In this document: positions 37,311 to 46,958 of the stretch, in pieces
Layout of the letters: every line of letters begins with the position of its first letter
How positions within the stretch are numbered: the first letter of the stretch is position 1
Assembly: GCA_021794475.1 (NCBI GenBank)
Contig: JAJYQS010000055.1
Coordinates: forward strand, 1-64,000
DNA length: 64,000 nt
DNA from: a bacterium
GTDB taxonomy: Bacteria; SZUA-79; Acidulodesulfobacterales; Acidulodesulfobacteraceae
Reading direction: 5' to 3'
Notes under the pieces: generated by a model
Databases searched by the model: none
Told to the model about the DNA's origin: nothing
Seen by the model: the letters and a program-made list of their open reading frames with translations, nothing else
Position numbers and translations under genes: made by a program

Positions 37311-38024
37311 TTAGTCCCTCTGCTGACCAAATAAATTTAAAAGCATCAGGAAAAGATTTATAAAATCTAAATAAAGGGTTAATGCGCCCATGACCGTCTC
37401 TTTTCTTTCGTCAAAAGAACCGCTCAGGTAAATTTGTTTTAATTTTTGCATATCGTAGGCCGTCAAACCTAAAAATATCACAACTCCCAGTACAGAAATG
37501 ATATACATTAATGCGCTGCTGTGCAGAAAAAAGTTAACAAACATGGCTACTATTATCGCAATTAAACCTACGAACATAAAATTACCCATGGATGTCAAAT
37601 CTTTTTTGGTGGTATAACCTATAAACGCAAGCAAACCAAATGAAAATGCGGTTAGAAAAAATACTAATCCTATGGATTGCGATGTGTAAATTAGAAAAAT
37701 TGTTGAAAATGTAATGCCGGTGAGGGCTGCATATAAAACAAAAATGGTCTCGCTCATAACGGCAGGCAATTTATTGATACCGAATGAAAGTCCTAAAACT
37801 GCTGCAAGCTGCAATCCTATAAGTATATAAAATAACAGGACATGAGTACTAAGGAATATCACCATCGGCTTATCCGAAGACACTAACTCTGCAATAACGC
37901 CTGTAATAGCCAGTCCGAAAAGCATCCATGTGAAAATACCCCTGAAAAAATCCGACAAACCTTCTCTTTCGCCTGTGCCGTAAGCCGCCCTCACGCCACT
38001 ATTTGAATTATTTCCTAAATACAT
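37311..38024 (-). CDS. BAX-inhibitor-1/YccA-family membrane protein
   Basis: A 237-residue membrane protein with seven hydrophobic segments. Typical segments are GVRAAYGTGEREGLSDFFRG, FVLYAALTGITFSTIFLIY, YTTKKDLTSMGNFMFVGL and GLTAYDMQKLKQIYLSG, with DFINLFLMLLNLFGQQRD at the C-terminus. The family includes YccA/YbhL and calcium-leak channels; the role in this cell is not known. It converges on the HD-GYP gene with a 13-base gap. Confidence 0.9.
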   Translation of the reverse strand: MYLGNNSNSGVRAAYGTGEREGLSDFFRGIFTWMLFGLAITGVIAELVSSDKPMVIFLSTHVLLFYILIGLQLAAVLGLSFGINKLPAVMSETIFVLYAALTGITFSTIFLIYTSQSIGLVFFLTAFSFGLLAFIGYTTKKDLTSMGNFMFVGLIAIIVAMFVNFFLHSSALMYIISVLGVVIFLGLTAYDMQKLKQIYLSGSFDERKETVMGALTLYLDFINLFLMLLNLFGQQRD

Positions 38025-38156
38025 TATGCACCTCTTGAAAATTAGATTATTTTATTAATATGCAATATATGCAATACATGTAATGAGCCATATAAAAAAA
38101 ATAAACTAAAATTATCAACTTTAAAAATACATTATAATAAAATTCAGTTCTGAAAA

Positions 38157-39212
38157 TCAATCTAATTTGAGCATATGTCCGTTATCTTTGAGCCATTTTA
38201 TGCGGATTTTGTAATCAGGCATTATTGAACCGACATAATTCCAAAAATTTTTAGAATGATTTTTATGGACAGTATGCGACAGTTCGTGAATTATTACATA
38301 ATCAATGATATCTGCCGGAGCCATTATTAGTCTCCAGTTTATTCTTATGCAGTCGTTATATGAACACGAACCCCACCGTTTTCCTGCGGAAGTTAAGCTG
38401 ATTTTTTTATATTTAAAACCGTGAGCATCCGAGATAACTTTAATCCTTTGCGATATTACGGCCGATGCTTTATATTTATAAAAATTTTCAAAAAATGACC
38501 TATAATCTTCAGCAATATAAAGAGTATGGCGGTTTGCAAAATAATTTACATTTTTGCTGTCTGTTTTTTTGCCGATATGTTCGTATTTATAATTTTTATT
38601 TTTGGGTATAATCTCTATCTTTAGGCAGCTATTCTTTACTGTCTGCATAAAGTATTCTGTTTGGACGAGAGATATATTAAAAATATAGAAAAATTGAGAA
38701 TTTTCATTATGCAACAGACAAAAATTATCCAATATCGATAAAGAGCGGTACGCAGCAGGGATACCTTCCGAACCCGCAGCTAATTTTAAAAAATTTTCAT
38801 TGTCGTCAATAATTTTTAAGGTATATTTTTTTCCGAGAAGCAGAAATTTTTCGCCGGAGACAAATGATTTTTGCCCGCCTGCGGTACTTTTTTTATACTC
38901 CATTAGTTCAAATTTTTTATTTAGCCATTTTTTATTTTTTTTTAACAGATTATAAATGCCGGATTCAGTATAATTTAACGGCAATCTTATAATAAGGGTT
39001 GCAGAAGGGGTGACTTCCAGTGTTACGCTCTTCCTTCCGGTTTTTATTATTTTTTCTATCTTATCCGGATTAATAATGGAATGTATATCCGGCATGTTTT
39101 TTATTACATCTATGCTTATCAATTTTTTTTTGTATTTATCATTACGACAGCGCAATGCATTATTTTTCATATTAATTTTTTTGCCGATTATATTAAAAAT
39201 TTTTTCAAGCAT
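38157..39212 (-). CDS. YgjP-like (DUF45) zinc metalloprotease
   Basis: A 351-residue member of the M48-related DUF45 family. The zinc motif is VIIHELSHTVHKNHSKNFWNYV near residue 310, and KRWGSCSYNDCIRINWRLIMAP precedes it, both hallmarks. Members usually run to about 240 residues; this one has a longer, Asn- and Lys-rich middle of about 100 residues. The substrate is unknown. Confidence 0.85.
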   Translation of the reverse strand: MLEKIFNIIGKKINMKNNALRCRNDKYKKKLISIDVIKNMPDIHSIINPDKIEKIIKTGRKSVTLEVTPSATLIIRLPLNYTESGIYNLLKKNKKWLNKKFELMEYKKSTAGGQKSFVSGEKFLLLGKKYTLKIIDDNENFLKLAAGSEGIPAAYRSLSILDNFCLLHNENSQFFYIFNISLVQTEYFMQTVKNSCLKIEIIPKNKNYKYEHIGKKTDSKNVNYFANRHTLYIAEDYRSFFENFYKYKASAVISQRIKVISDAHGFKYKKISLTSAGKRWGSCSYNDCIRINWRLIMAPADIIDYVIIHELSHTVHKNHSKNFWNYVGSIMPDYKIRIKWLKDNGHMLKLD

Positions 39213-39366
39213 AATTTATTGTAGAAAAGACAGAGACAAAATTTTAAAGTACCCTTTTGTTTTATAAAATAATTGCCAATTAAATTATTTACGATATAAT
39301 AACATTATATTATGATTGGTGTTAAAAATAAATTAAATAAGTTTAAATCTGGAGGTTTTATCTGCT

Positions 39367-39795
39367 ATGGCGAAAACATTAGCTGGAACAAAGAGTTTAG
39401 AAAATTTAAAAACCGGATTTGCAGGCGAATCAGAAGCGAACAGAAGATATTTGTATTTTGGAAAAGAAGCCGATATTCAGGGCGAGCCGGATATTGCAAA
39501 TAATTTCAGAGAGACCGGAGAAGGGGAAACAGGGCATGCTTTCGGACATCTCGATTATTTAAGAAAATACGAAGGCGGCGATCCGGCTACCGGCAAACCG
39601 CTTGGTGATTTAAAAGAAATGCTTGAGTCGTCTTTTGCGGGTGAAACATATGAGTATACCGAAATGTATCCGGGTTTTGCCAAAACTGCAAGAGAAGAAG
39701 GTTTTGACGACTTGGCCTTGTGGTTTGAAACACTTGCGAAAGCGGAAAAATCTCATGCAGGAAGATTTCAAAAATTACTTGAAAATTTTAAATAA
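39367..39795 (+). CDS. Rubrerythrin-family diiron protein without rubredoxin domain
   Basis: A 142-residue four-helix diiron protein, probably a peroxidase for hydrogen peroxide in anaerobes. Ligand motifs are [43 protein letters not shown] and [15 protein letters not shown]. The C-terminal rubredoxin-like CxxC pair of normal rubrerythrin is absent, so it must receive electrons from another carrier. It starts an operon with an Fe-S protein and a DUF3501 protein, a recurring grouping in anaerobes. Confidence 0.92.
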   Translation: MAKTLAGTKSLENLKTGFAGESEANRRYLYFGKEADIQGEPDIANNFRETGEGETGHAFGHLDYLRKYEGGDPATGKPLGDLKEMLESSFAGETYEYTEMYPGFAKTAREEGFDDLALWFETLAKAEKSHAGRFQKLLENFK

Positions 39796-39812
39796 AGTAT
39801 ATTTATCGAACT

Positions 39813-39844
39813 AATCGGCCGGAAAAGTTAATTTCGGCCGGTTT
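39813..39844 (+). terminator. Intrinsic terminator or attenuator after the rubrerythrin gene
   Basis: A stem built on CGGCCG (39816-39821) and CGGCCG (39835-39840), with inner AAA/TTT pairs and a short loop, followed by GTTTATAAAA. It lies between the rubrerythrin and the Fe-S protein genes, so it may reduce expression of the downstream pair. Confidence 0.6.
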
Positions 39845-39878
39845 ATAAAAATTTTAAAAAATTAATCAGGAGCATCAA

Positions 39879-41177
39879 TTGTACAAAACAGGCGCCGACC
39901 CGAAAGAAGCTCAGAACTTCGATATAAAGGACGCAAATTTTTTCAGTGAAGATAATCTTTTTGAAGAAATAAAAAGGGTATATCTTAAATGCATCAATTG
40001 CCGGCTATGTGTCGGGTTTTGTCCTTCTTTTCCCGCAATATTCAACGTTGTAGATAAAAAAGACGGCGATGTCGGAGCCATGACGAAAGCAGAATTAATA
40101 AAACCGCTTGATTTATGTTTTTACTGCAAGCAGTGCTATTTTAAATGTCCGTTTACTCCCCCTCATGAATGGAAAATTGATTTTCCGCATTTAGCGCTCA
40201 GATTTAAGGCGTTCAGGTTTAAAAAAGAAGGAGCAAAAATTCAGGACAAGCTGCTTGTCGATACCGACAGCATGGGTAAAAAATCGGTTCCTATAGCTTC
40301 TATAGTCAATAAAATTAATACGTCAAAAGCTGTGCGCTCCATAATGGAACCTTTTATGGGCTTAGACAAAAGAGCCAAATTGCCGGTATTTAATAAAATA
40401 ACATTTGAAAAATGGTTTCGTAATAATTATAAGCCGGATAAAAAACCTGTAGAACAGTTTAGCGGAAAAGTTGTCCTTTTTTATACCTGTATGCTTAATT
40501 ATAATTTTTTAGAAAGAGGGATAGCTTTAATCAAAGTTTTGGAAAAAAATAATATATATATTGAGCTGCCTGATATACAGTGCTGCGGCATACCTTTTTA
40601 CGATACCGGCGACATTAATAATTCAATAAAAAAAGCCGAATACAATGTCAAGAATTTAAAAGGGTATATCAAAGAAGGTTTTGATGTAATAGTTCCCGTG
40701 CCGACATGCGCTATGCAGATTAAGCACGAGTATCCGCTGCTGCTTCCTGACGATAAAGACGTACAGTTAATTTCAGCGAAAACGTATGAAATAAATGAGT
40801 ACCTGTTTAATCTATATAAAAATGACAAATTCAATATTGATTTCAAAAAATCTATGGGCAATATCGTCTATCATATTAATTGCCATTTAAAATCTCTTAA
40901 TGTTGGATATAAGGCGATAAATTTATTAAAACTGATTCCTGATACTAAGGTTAAAATTATAGAAAAATGTTCAGGACATGACGGCACATTCGGAGTAAAG
41001 AAAAAAACCTTTGACTACGCGCTGGATGTAGGCAAAAGCTTATTTGAAGATGTAACTGAAATGCAGGCGGATTATTATATTTCGGATTGCCCGCTGGCCT
41101 CAGACCAGATTGAAATGGCAACAGGCAAAAAAGTCAAACATCCGGTTGAAATTTTATATAAAGCTTATTCGGGTTAA
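39879..41177 (+). CDS. Fe-S oxidoreductase, GlpC/HdrD-like
   Basis: A 432-residue protein with two N-terminal [4Fe-4S] motifs (CINCRLCVGFCPSFP and CFYCKQCYFKCP, about residues 36-90) and a C-terminal cysteine-rich region with two CCG-type parts. The first is clear, IQCCGIPFYDTG; the second is altered, EKCSGHDGTFGV. It is probably the electron donor to the rubrerythrin upstream. The start is TTG at 39879, chosen because of the CAGGAG just upstream and because no ATG fits. Confidence 0.85.
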   Translation: MYKTGADPKEAQNFDIKDANFFSEDNLFEEIKRVYLKCINCRLCVGFCPSFPAIFNVVDKKDGDVGAMTKAELIKPLDLCFYCKQCYFKCPFTPPHEWKIDFPHLALRFKAFRFKKEGAKIQDKLLVDTDSMGKKSVPIASIVNKINTSKAVRSIMEPFMGLDKRAKLPVFNKITFEKWFRNNYKPDKKPVEQFSGKVVLFYTCMLNYNFLERGIALIKVLEKNNIYIELPDIQCCGIPFYDTGDINNSIKKAEYNVKNLKGYIKEGFDVIVPVPTCAMQIKHEYPLLLPDDKDVQLISAKTYEINEYLFNLYKNDKFNIDFKKSMGNIVYHINCHLKSLNVGYKAINLLKLIPDTKVKIIEKCSGHDGTFGVKKKTFDYALDVGKSLFEDVTEMQADYYISDCPLASDQIEMATGKKVKHPVEILYKAYSG

Positions 41178-41185
41178 CATAAATT

Positions 41186-41845
41186 ATGAGAAAAATTGAG
41201 CTTAAAGATATTGTAAACATTTATGAATATGAAAAACAAAGAGAGCAGCGGATAAAAGATATGCTGCAGTTAAAAGAGAGAAGAAGAATTCATATAGGCG
41301 ACAAGCTCTTAATAACGTTTGAAAATTTTAAAACGTTATTGTTTCAGATTCAAGAAATGCTCAGGGCGGAACGGATTGTTTCTGAAGAAAAGATACAGGA
41401 AGAAATTGATGTATATAATGAATTGATGCCGCAAAAAAATGAACTTTCTTTTACTTTATTTATAGAAATACCGGACGATGAAGAAAGAAAAAAGCTGATA
41501 CCAAAATTGGTCGGTATTCATGACTTTGTTGCGCTTCATATAATGGGGGTTAATCATGGCAATAGTCGGTATGATGAGCTAAATAAGGATATAAATAATG
41601 ACCTGAATAATGACATAGCCCGGCGGGTTGTAGTTATTAAAGGCACTGCCGATAAACAGAGCGCATTAGATTATAAAACGAACCGTACCCAAATGGTGCA
41701 TTTTTTAAAATTTCATTTTAACGAAGACGAGATAAAACAATTTGAGTTTGGCGAAAGCTTAATCGTTGTCAATCATCCGGAATATAATGATAGCGCTGTT
41801 ATAGAATCGCAATTGAAGCGAGAGTTGTTAGATGACTTACTGTAA
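41186..41845 (+). CDS. DUF3501 family protein
   Basis: A 219-residue member of DUF3501. Typical features are ELKDIVNIYEYEKQREQRIK near the N-terminus and RRIHIGDKLLITFENFKTLL, followed by IQEMLRAERIVSEEKIQEE. It follows the Fe-S protein by eight bases and completes the rubrerythrin/Fe-S/DUF3501 operon. Its function is unknown; the link to oxidative-stress defence is by neighbourhood. An insert rich in Asn and Asp (DELNKDINNDLNNDIARR) lies in the middle. Confidence 0.85.
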   Translation: MRKIELKDIVNIYEYEKQREQRIKDMLQLKERRRIHIGDKLLITFENFKTLLFQIQEMLRAERIVSEEKIQEEIDVYNELMPQKNELSFTLFIEIPDDEERKKLIPKLVGIHDFVALHIMGVNHGNSRYDELNKDINNDLNNDIARRVVVIKGTADKQSALDYKTNRTQMVHFLKFHFNEDEIKQFEFGESLIVVNHPEYNDSAVIESQLKRELLDDLL

Positions 41846-41971
41846 TAAAAAATATATTTGCACTATAAGTAATTTTTTTGTTTTAACTAATGAAACTACT
41901 AGCGAACAATAAAAAATAATACTAAAATAATACTAATAAAATAATAATAAAATAATATACAGAGAGATGAC

Positions 41972-42418
41972 ATGGCTTATTTGTTGGAATCAGAACAAAG
42001 TTTTGTGTTAGAAATATTGATTGACACAACAATTTCGGAGTATAAAAGAATAAGGAAAGATTTAAAATTTTCAGAGAATATAACGTCTATCGACTACTTA
42101 AGTCTTTTATATATTAAACTTAACGCACCTGCAATAGACGGCAGTATTTTTAAAAGTATACTCGGCTCGCTGAGGACTGCGGATTCTATGATTGTCAAGG
42201 GCAAAGAAATTATTGTATTTTTGCCCGGAACAGATAAAGAAGGCGTTTTACACTTAGAAGCCGGTATAAGAGAATTTTTAGACGATCTTTATGAAGGATA
42301 TGTAAGCGTGTCATACCCTGAAGACGGCAATGACAAAATAGGATTAATTAATAATTTTAAAAAATATATAAGATTAAAATTTAATGAAGATTCAGAGCTT
42401 TTGAAAAAGGTTGATTAA
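41972..42418 (+). CDS. Small protein, possibly a degenerate GGDEF-like fold
   Basis: A 148-residue protein with no secure family. Residues about 57-112 (LRTADSMIVKGKEIIVFLPG, then TDKEGVLHLEAGIREFLDD, then VSVSYPEDG) read like the second half of a GGDEF domain, where the active loop would stand at VKGKEI. The GG(D/E)EF residues are missing, so it could not make cyclic-di-GMP; it might bind a ligand or partner. The match is by eye only. It follows the DUF3501 gene by 126 bases. Confidence 0.5.
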   Translation: MAYLLESEQSFVLEILIDTTISEYKRIRKDLKFSENITSIDYLSLLYIKLNAPAIDGSIFKSILGSLRTADSMIVKGKEIIVFLPGTDKEGVLHLEAGIREFLDDLYEGYVSVSYPEDGNDKIGLINNFKKYIRLKFNEDSELLKKVD

Positions 42419-42445
42419 ATTTTTCGTTAATTGAAATTTCAAAGA

Positions 42446-42531
42446 TGGTGCCGAAGGCCGGAATCGAACCGGCACGGATATTATCCACCACCCCCTCAAG
42501 ATGGCGTGTCTACCAGTTCCACCACTTCGGC
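42446..42531 (-). tRNA. tRNA-Leu (GAG)
   Basis: An 86-base tRNA. The acceptor stem GCCGAAG pairs with CTTCGGC, followed by A and an encoded CCA. The anticodon stem CCATC/GGTGG closes the loop TTGAGGG, giving anticodon GAG. The T arm contains GGTTCGAATCC, and the long variable arm is as expected for tRNA-Leu. Confidence 0.95.
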
Positions 42532-42620
42532 AGTTTTACTACTTTAAATCATAATGCAATGAAATTTTAATGCATTCTTTTGCACTTTACAAATTTATAT
42601 ATTATAATTCAGTTCTTTAA

Positions 42621-43076
42621 CTATTTTTTTGCTCTCTCGCTTGCCTTATTGACAGCCGTGCTGTTTTTTACAGGCGTTTTAACAAGAGCGCTATCATTAT
42701 TGGCGGCTTTACTATTATGATTTGCCGCAATTTTTTTGGCTGCAATCTTCTTAGAAATATTTAGACTGCCGGTTTTTTTTACTGCATTTTTGCCTGCTGC
42801 AGATGTTTTTTTAGCAGAAAGATAGTGTTTTATGGATATTGGCGCAACCTGTTTTGCCGCTATATAGCTTATTAAAAATGCCGAACCGAGAAAAATTACC
42901 GCAAGCACGGCGGTGGTTTTGGTTAAAAAATTTCCGGCTCCGGAAGCCCCGAACACTGTTTGAGAACTCCCGCCGAAGACGGCGCCCATTTCCTGACCCT
43001 TACCCTGCTGCATTAAGATTACGATAATAAGAAAAATAGCCGAAACTATAAGAACAACCGTTAAAAAAGCAATCAT
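42621..43076 (-). CDS. secG: Protein-export membrane protein SecG
   Basis: SecG assists the SecYEG channel. The start IAFLTVVLIVSAIFLIIVIL is the first membrane span, QQGKGQEMGAVFGGSSQTVF is the conserved cytoplasmic loop, and FLTKTTAVLAVIFLGSAFL is the second span. At 151 residues it is longer than most (75-120) because of an Ala/Lys/Asn-rich tail from about residue 90. The tRNA-Leu lies downstream on the same strand. Confidence 0.93.
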   Translation of the reverse strand: MIAFLTVVLIVSAIFLIIVILMQQGKGQEMGAVFGGSSQTVFGASGAGNFLTKTTAVLAVIFLGSAFLISYIAAKQVAPISIKHYLSAKKTSAAGKNAVKKTGSLNISKKIAAKKIAANHNSKAANNDSALVKTPVKNSTAVNKASERAKK

Positions 43077-43389
43077 GGTATAATTATTAATTATTTATTA
43101 AAATTAGTTAAATTAGCTTACAAAGGATCTATTTATTTTTATTTTATTATTTTATTATGCACAAAACAATAAAAAACTGTTTTCTCATATATTAAAATGC
43201 GAAGCGGCTTTATTTTTTATTACTAAAATTATGTATTACGTATTATTTTTGATTTATATCTGTATAAAATAAAATTCTCTATAATAGAATAACAAAGTAT
43301 ATAGTATGAAAAATAAATAATTATAGAAGATTGATAATTAAATACAGGTTAATTGTTAATAGTATAAAATTACGGATAAAAAGTCAATT

Positions 43390-43974
43390 TTAATTTTTTT
43401 CAAAATTATATCCGTTTATTTTTGTAATTCTTTTATAAATTATTAATGTAAGTTTAGCAAAACCGTATCCTAAAATGCCTCCTGCAATTACATCAAGAGG
43501 ATAATGTTCGCCGTCATACACCCTTGAAAACGCGACGATTGCGGCTAATATATAAAATAGTTTGTAATGTTTAGGAAAAAAATAAGCAAGGGCAACGGCT
43601 AATGAAAAAGCTGTTGTTGAATGGCCCGAAGGGAAAGAGTATTCGGTAAGATGTCTTCCCAACAGGTCGATATGCACCAAACCCTGTTCTATCAATTTAT
43701 GCATTGCGACGATGGGTCTCGGTCTGTTTACTAATCTTTTTAAGATAATATCGAATATGCCCGGAACCAATTGAGTAATAATTAATAAAAAGAAAGATTT
43801 TTTAAAATTTTGTCTGTTATAAATATAAACAAATAATAAGACAAGCCAGTATACAACCCAGCCGTTTCCTAAGAACGTGACCGCCCTCATATTTTCGTTA
43901 AGCATTGAAAAATGAAAATTATTATTTATAAATAAGAACAGCAGCGTATCTAAATGCAATATGTATTTAAGCAT
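43390..43974 (-). CDS. PAP2-family membrane phosphatase
   Basis: A 194-residue membrane protein with the three acid-phosphatase motifs: KRLVNRPRPIV, SFPSGHSTTAFS and SRVYDGEHYPLDVIAGG. It could dephosphorylate undecaprenyl-diphosphate or phosphatidate at the outer face of the inner membrane. The exact lipid substrate cannot be told from sequence. Confidence 0.88.
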   Translation of the reverse strand: MLKYILHLDTLLFLFINNNFHFSMLNENMRAVTFLGNGWVVYWLVLLFVYIYNRQNFKKSFFLLIITQLVPGIFDIILKRLVNRPRPIVAMHKLIEQGLVHIDLLGRHLTEYSFPSGHSTTAFSLAVALAYFFPKHYKLFYILAAIVAFSRVYDGEHYPLDVIAGGILGYGFAKLTLIIYKRITKINGYNFEKN

Positions 43975-44314
43975 AATTTTTTTATTAAAATTTTTAAAAT
44001 TTATTATTTTTTTAAATAATTTAAGATATAATTAAAATATAGGTGTATTAAATGCCGATTTATAGTTTAATATTTAACGTACATTAAATATTAACGATAG
44101 CCGGTTATAATAATTATTTTATGTACGATGGCTGCGCTTAAATATACTATGTATTTTTAATGCTGATTTCGCTTTCGCGTTTTGTACAACTTCATCTATC
44201 TACCTTATCATATTTAGTTCGTTAATTAAATAGATAATTAACATGTCTATATTGATTAATATAATTAATGATACTTTTATCATAAAAAAGCATAAAAAGG
44301 AGGAAAATTAATCT
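43975..44314. other. 340-base AT-rich divergent spacer, nothing recognised
   Basis: It lies between the PAP2 gene (minus) and the sugar-nucleotide gene (plus). I see no ORF, RNA or clear repeat. The only defined site is the AAAAAGGAGGAAAATTAATCT leader of the gene at 44315. Confidence 0.5.
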
Positions 44315-46834
44315 ATGCAAGCTGTTATTATGGCAGGAGGTTTTGGAACAAGACTTAAGCCGTTGACGAATAATACTCCTAAACCGATGATACATGTCGC
44401 CAACAAACCTATGATGGAACATGTAATAAATTTATTAAAAAAATATTCGATTAAAGATCTTATCGTTTTGCTTTATGTTCAGCCTGAAGTCATTACAAGC
44501 TATTTCAAAGACGGAAGCCAATTCGGAGTCAATATTAAATACATTCTTGCCGACGAAGATTATGGTACTGCCGGAAGTGTTAAAAATGTTGAAAAATTTA
44601 TTGAAGAAGACAGTTTTATGGTTATAAGCGCCGATATTATTACAGATTTCAATCTTCAAAAACCTGTTGACTTTCACAGAGAAAAAAATGCTGATGCAAC
44701 CATAGTTCTGACAAGGGTTGAAAATCCGCTCCCTTATGGAATAGTTATTACCGACAATGAAGGTAAAATTAATAAATTTCTTGAAAAACCGTCATGGTCT
44801 GAGGTTTTTAGCGATACTATAAATACCGGTATTTATATTTTAAATAAAAATATATTTAAATTTATCCCCGAAAAAAAAGAATTTGATTTTTCTAAAGAGC
44901 TTTTTCCTTCCATTATGAAAAACAATATGGAGCTGTACGGTTTTATTTCCGACGGATATTGGAAAGACGTAGGCACGCTTTCTGAATACAGACAAAGCCA
45001 CCTTGATATTATTGCAGGTAAGGTTGATATCGATATAGATGGAGGACATTTAACAAAAAAAAATATACGTATTGCGGAAGGTACAATAATTGATATAACT
45101 TCTGATGTTGAAAATTCTATATTCGGTAAAAATATTAAAATAATGCAGCAATGCAAAATCAAAAACTGCGTTATAGGCGACAATGTAATTATACAAGGGA
45201 ATACATCGATAAGCGGCTCTGTTGTCGGAAAGAATTCGCATATCGGCAGCTCATGCGAATTACAAGAAACTATATTAGGATATAGAACGCAGGTAGGGAA
45301 TAATGTCTTTGTCGGTACGGGCGGAATTATTTCAGATGCATGCATAATAGGAAATGACGCGGTTATAAATCCCAATGTGAAAATATGGCCGTTTAAAAAT
45401 GTAGAAGACGGCGCTATACTTTCCGAAAGTTTAATCTGGTCTGATAAATGGAGCGCAAGAATTTTTGGTCAGTATGGAGTTACAGGGCTCGCTAATTATG
45501 AAATAACGCCGGAATTTTGTTCAAAATTGGGCGCCGCTTTTGGTGCATCGATAGGCAAGTCTAAAACAATATCCATTTCAAGAGACAGCCATAAAGCATC
45601 AAGACTTTTCTCAAGGGCTATGATGTCCGGCGTTCTTTCCGTCGGCGTTAATGTAAACGATTTTAGCGATACTCCTATACCTATTGCGAGATATCAGGCG
45701 CGGCAATATAAAACATTCGGCGGTATTCATGTAAGAAAACATCCCTTTGACAGAAAACTGATAAATATCAAATTTTTTGATTCGGAAGGATTAGACCTTT
45801 CTCTTGCGAGTGAACAAAAGATAGAGAGGTTGTTTTTTAGAGAAGATTTCACAAGGGTGGGCTCTGAAGACACAGGAGAGATTTTTTATCCAACACACGG
45901 CACGGAATATTATACCGACGGATTTTTAAAAACAATAGATGTCTATAAAATTGCTAAAAGGAATTTTAAGATAGTCATAGATTATTCTTACGGATCTTCC
46001 AGCAAAATATTTCCGGCGATAATAGGCAAATTGGGCGTTGAATCCGTTCATCTCAATGCCAATCTTGACCAGACTAAAATAACCAAAAGCGACGAAGAAT
46101 TTAAAAAATCGCTAAAAGATCTTTCCGGTATTGTAAGGTCAATTAACGCTGATATAGGTATCTTTATGGATAACGGCGGAGAAAAAATTTTTATATGTGA
46201 TGAAAACGGCGATGTAATTGACGGAAATACAGCCCTTTCGCTCATGAGTCTTTTAGTTATGAAAACGGAAAATCAGAATAAAATTATTTCCGTGCCTGTA
46301 AATTCTTCATTTAATATAAGCAAATTAGCAAAAGAATACGCTTTCGAAGTAATTCCGGCAAAAAATTTTTCAAGCGCTCTGATGGAAAAGGCGGCAAATT
46401 CTCAAATATGTTTTGCGGGGGACAATGAAGGCGGATATATACATCCGGTATTTCAGCCTGCATTTGACGGAATGTATTCGGCAATAAAACTTTTGGAAAT
46501 GCTGGCAACGTTAAACACTTCTATTAAAAATGAATTGAGATATATAGAGCCCAGTTATTTTGAATATACAACCGTACCGTGTCCAACAGAATTAAAAGGT
46601 TTCATTATGAGAAAATTTATAGAAACGTATAAAGAAGAAGATGCATTGTTTGTCGATGGAATAAAACTTTTTAAAACAGACGGATGGGTTTTATCCACCC
46701 CTGCATCGGAGGGAGCATATTTTGAAATTTATTCCGAAGGTAAAACTAAGGGCGAAGCGGTTGAGTTTTTAGAACAGTTTAAGAACAATATTGAAGAATG
46801 GAAAAATGAAAGAACATTCAGTTTTCAATCTTAG
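44315..46834 (+). CDS. Mannose-1-phosphate guanylyltransferase fused to a degenerate phosphohexomutase domain
   Basis: An 839-residue fusion. Residues 1-230 are a nucleotidyltransferase (MAGGFGTRLKPLTNNTPKPM, with the pyrophosphorylase signature) and about 250-370 a left-handed beta-helix of hexapeptide repeats (KIKNCVIGDNVIIQGNT). From about 385 to the end comes a phosphoglucomutase/phosphomannomutase domain. The usual catalytic TASHNP loop is replaced by HVRKHPFDR (about 472-480), and the metal loop DGDADR by DNGGEK (619-624), so the mutase half is probably not active as an enzyme. Related fusions occur in cyanobacteria and other bacteria. A true mutase follows downstream. Confidence 0.87.
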   Translation: MQAVIMAGGFGTRLKPLTNNTPKPMIHVANKPMMEHVINLLKKYSIKDLIVLLYVQPEVITSYFKDGSQFGVNIKYILADEDYGTAGSVKNVEKFIEEDSFMVISADIITDFNLQKPVDFHREKNADATIVLTRVENPLPYGIVITDNEGKINKFLEKPSWSEVFSDTINTGIYILNKNIFKFIPEKKEFDFSKELFPSIMKNNMELYGFISDGYWKDVGTLSEYRQSHLDIIAGKVDIDIDGGHLTKKNIRIAEGTIIDITSDVENSIFGKNIKIMQQCKIKNCVIGDNVIIQGNTSISGSVVGKNSHIGSSCELQETILGYRTQVGNNVFVGTGGIISDACIIGNDAVINPNVKIWPFKNVEDGAILSESLIWSDKWSARIFGQYGVTGLANYEITPEFCSKLGAAFGASIGKSKTISISRDSHKASRLFSRAMMSGVLSVGVNVNDFSDTPIPIARYQARQYKTFGGIHVRKHPFDRKLINIKFFDSEGLDLSLASEQKIERLFFREDFTRVGSEDTGEIFYPTHGTEYYTDGFLKTIDVYKIAKRNFKIVIDYSYGSSSKIFPAIIGKLGVESVHLNANLDQTKITKSDEEFKKSLKDLSGIVRSINADIGIFMDNGGEKIFICDENGDVIDGNTALSLMSLLVMKTENQNKIISVPVNSSFNISKLAKEYAFEVIPAKNFSSALMEKAANSQICFAGDNEGGYIHPVFQPAFDGMYSAIKLLEMLATLNTSIKNELRYIEPSYFEYTTVPCPTELKGFIMRKFIETYKEEDALFVDGIKLFKTDGWVLSTPASEGAYFEIYSEGKTKGEAVEFLEQFKNNIEEWKNERTFSFQS

Positions 46835-46958
46835 GACTGACGCAGTGTAAATGAAATTATGAATCTTGTACGGCATGTACGGCATGAGGCCGAATGTTAA
46901 ACGGATGGCAGTATTTAGATTATATGATTGCAATAAGTTAATTTAATGGAGATTAAAT

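Noticed and set aside
46869-46886. Tandem GTACGGCAT repeat after the sugar nucleotidyltransferase gene.
   Set aside because: Only two copies of nine bases, without any associated feature.
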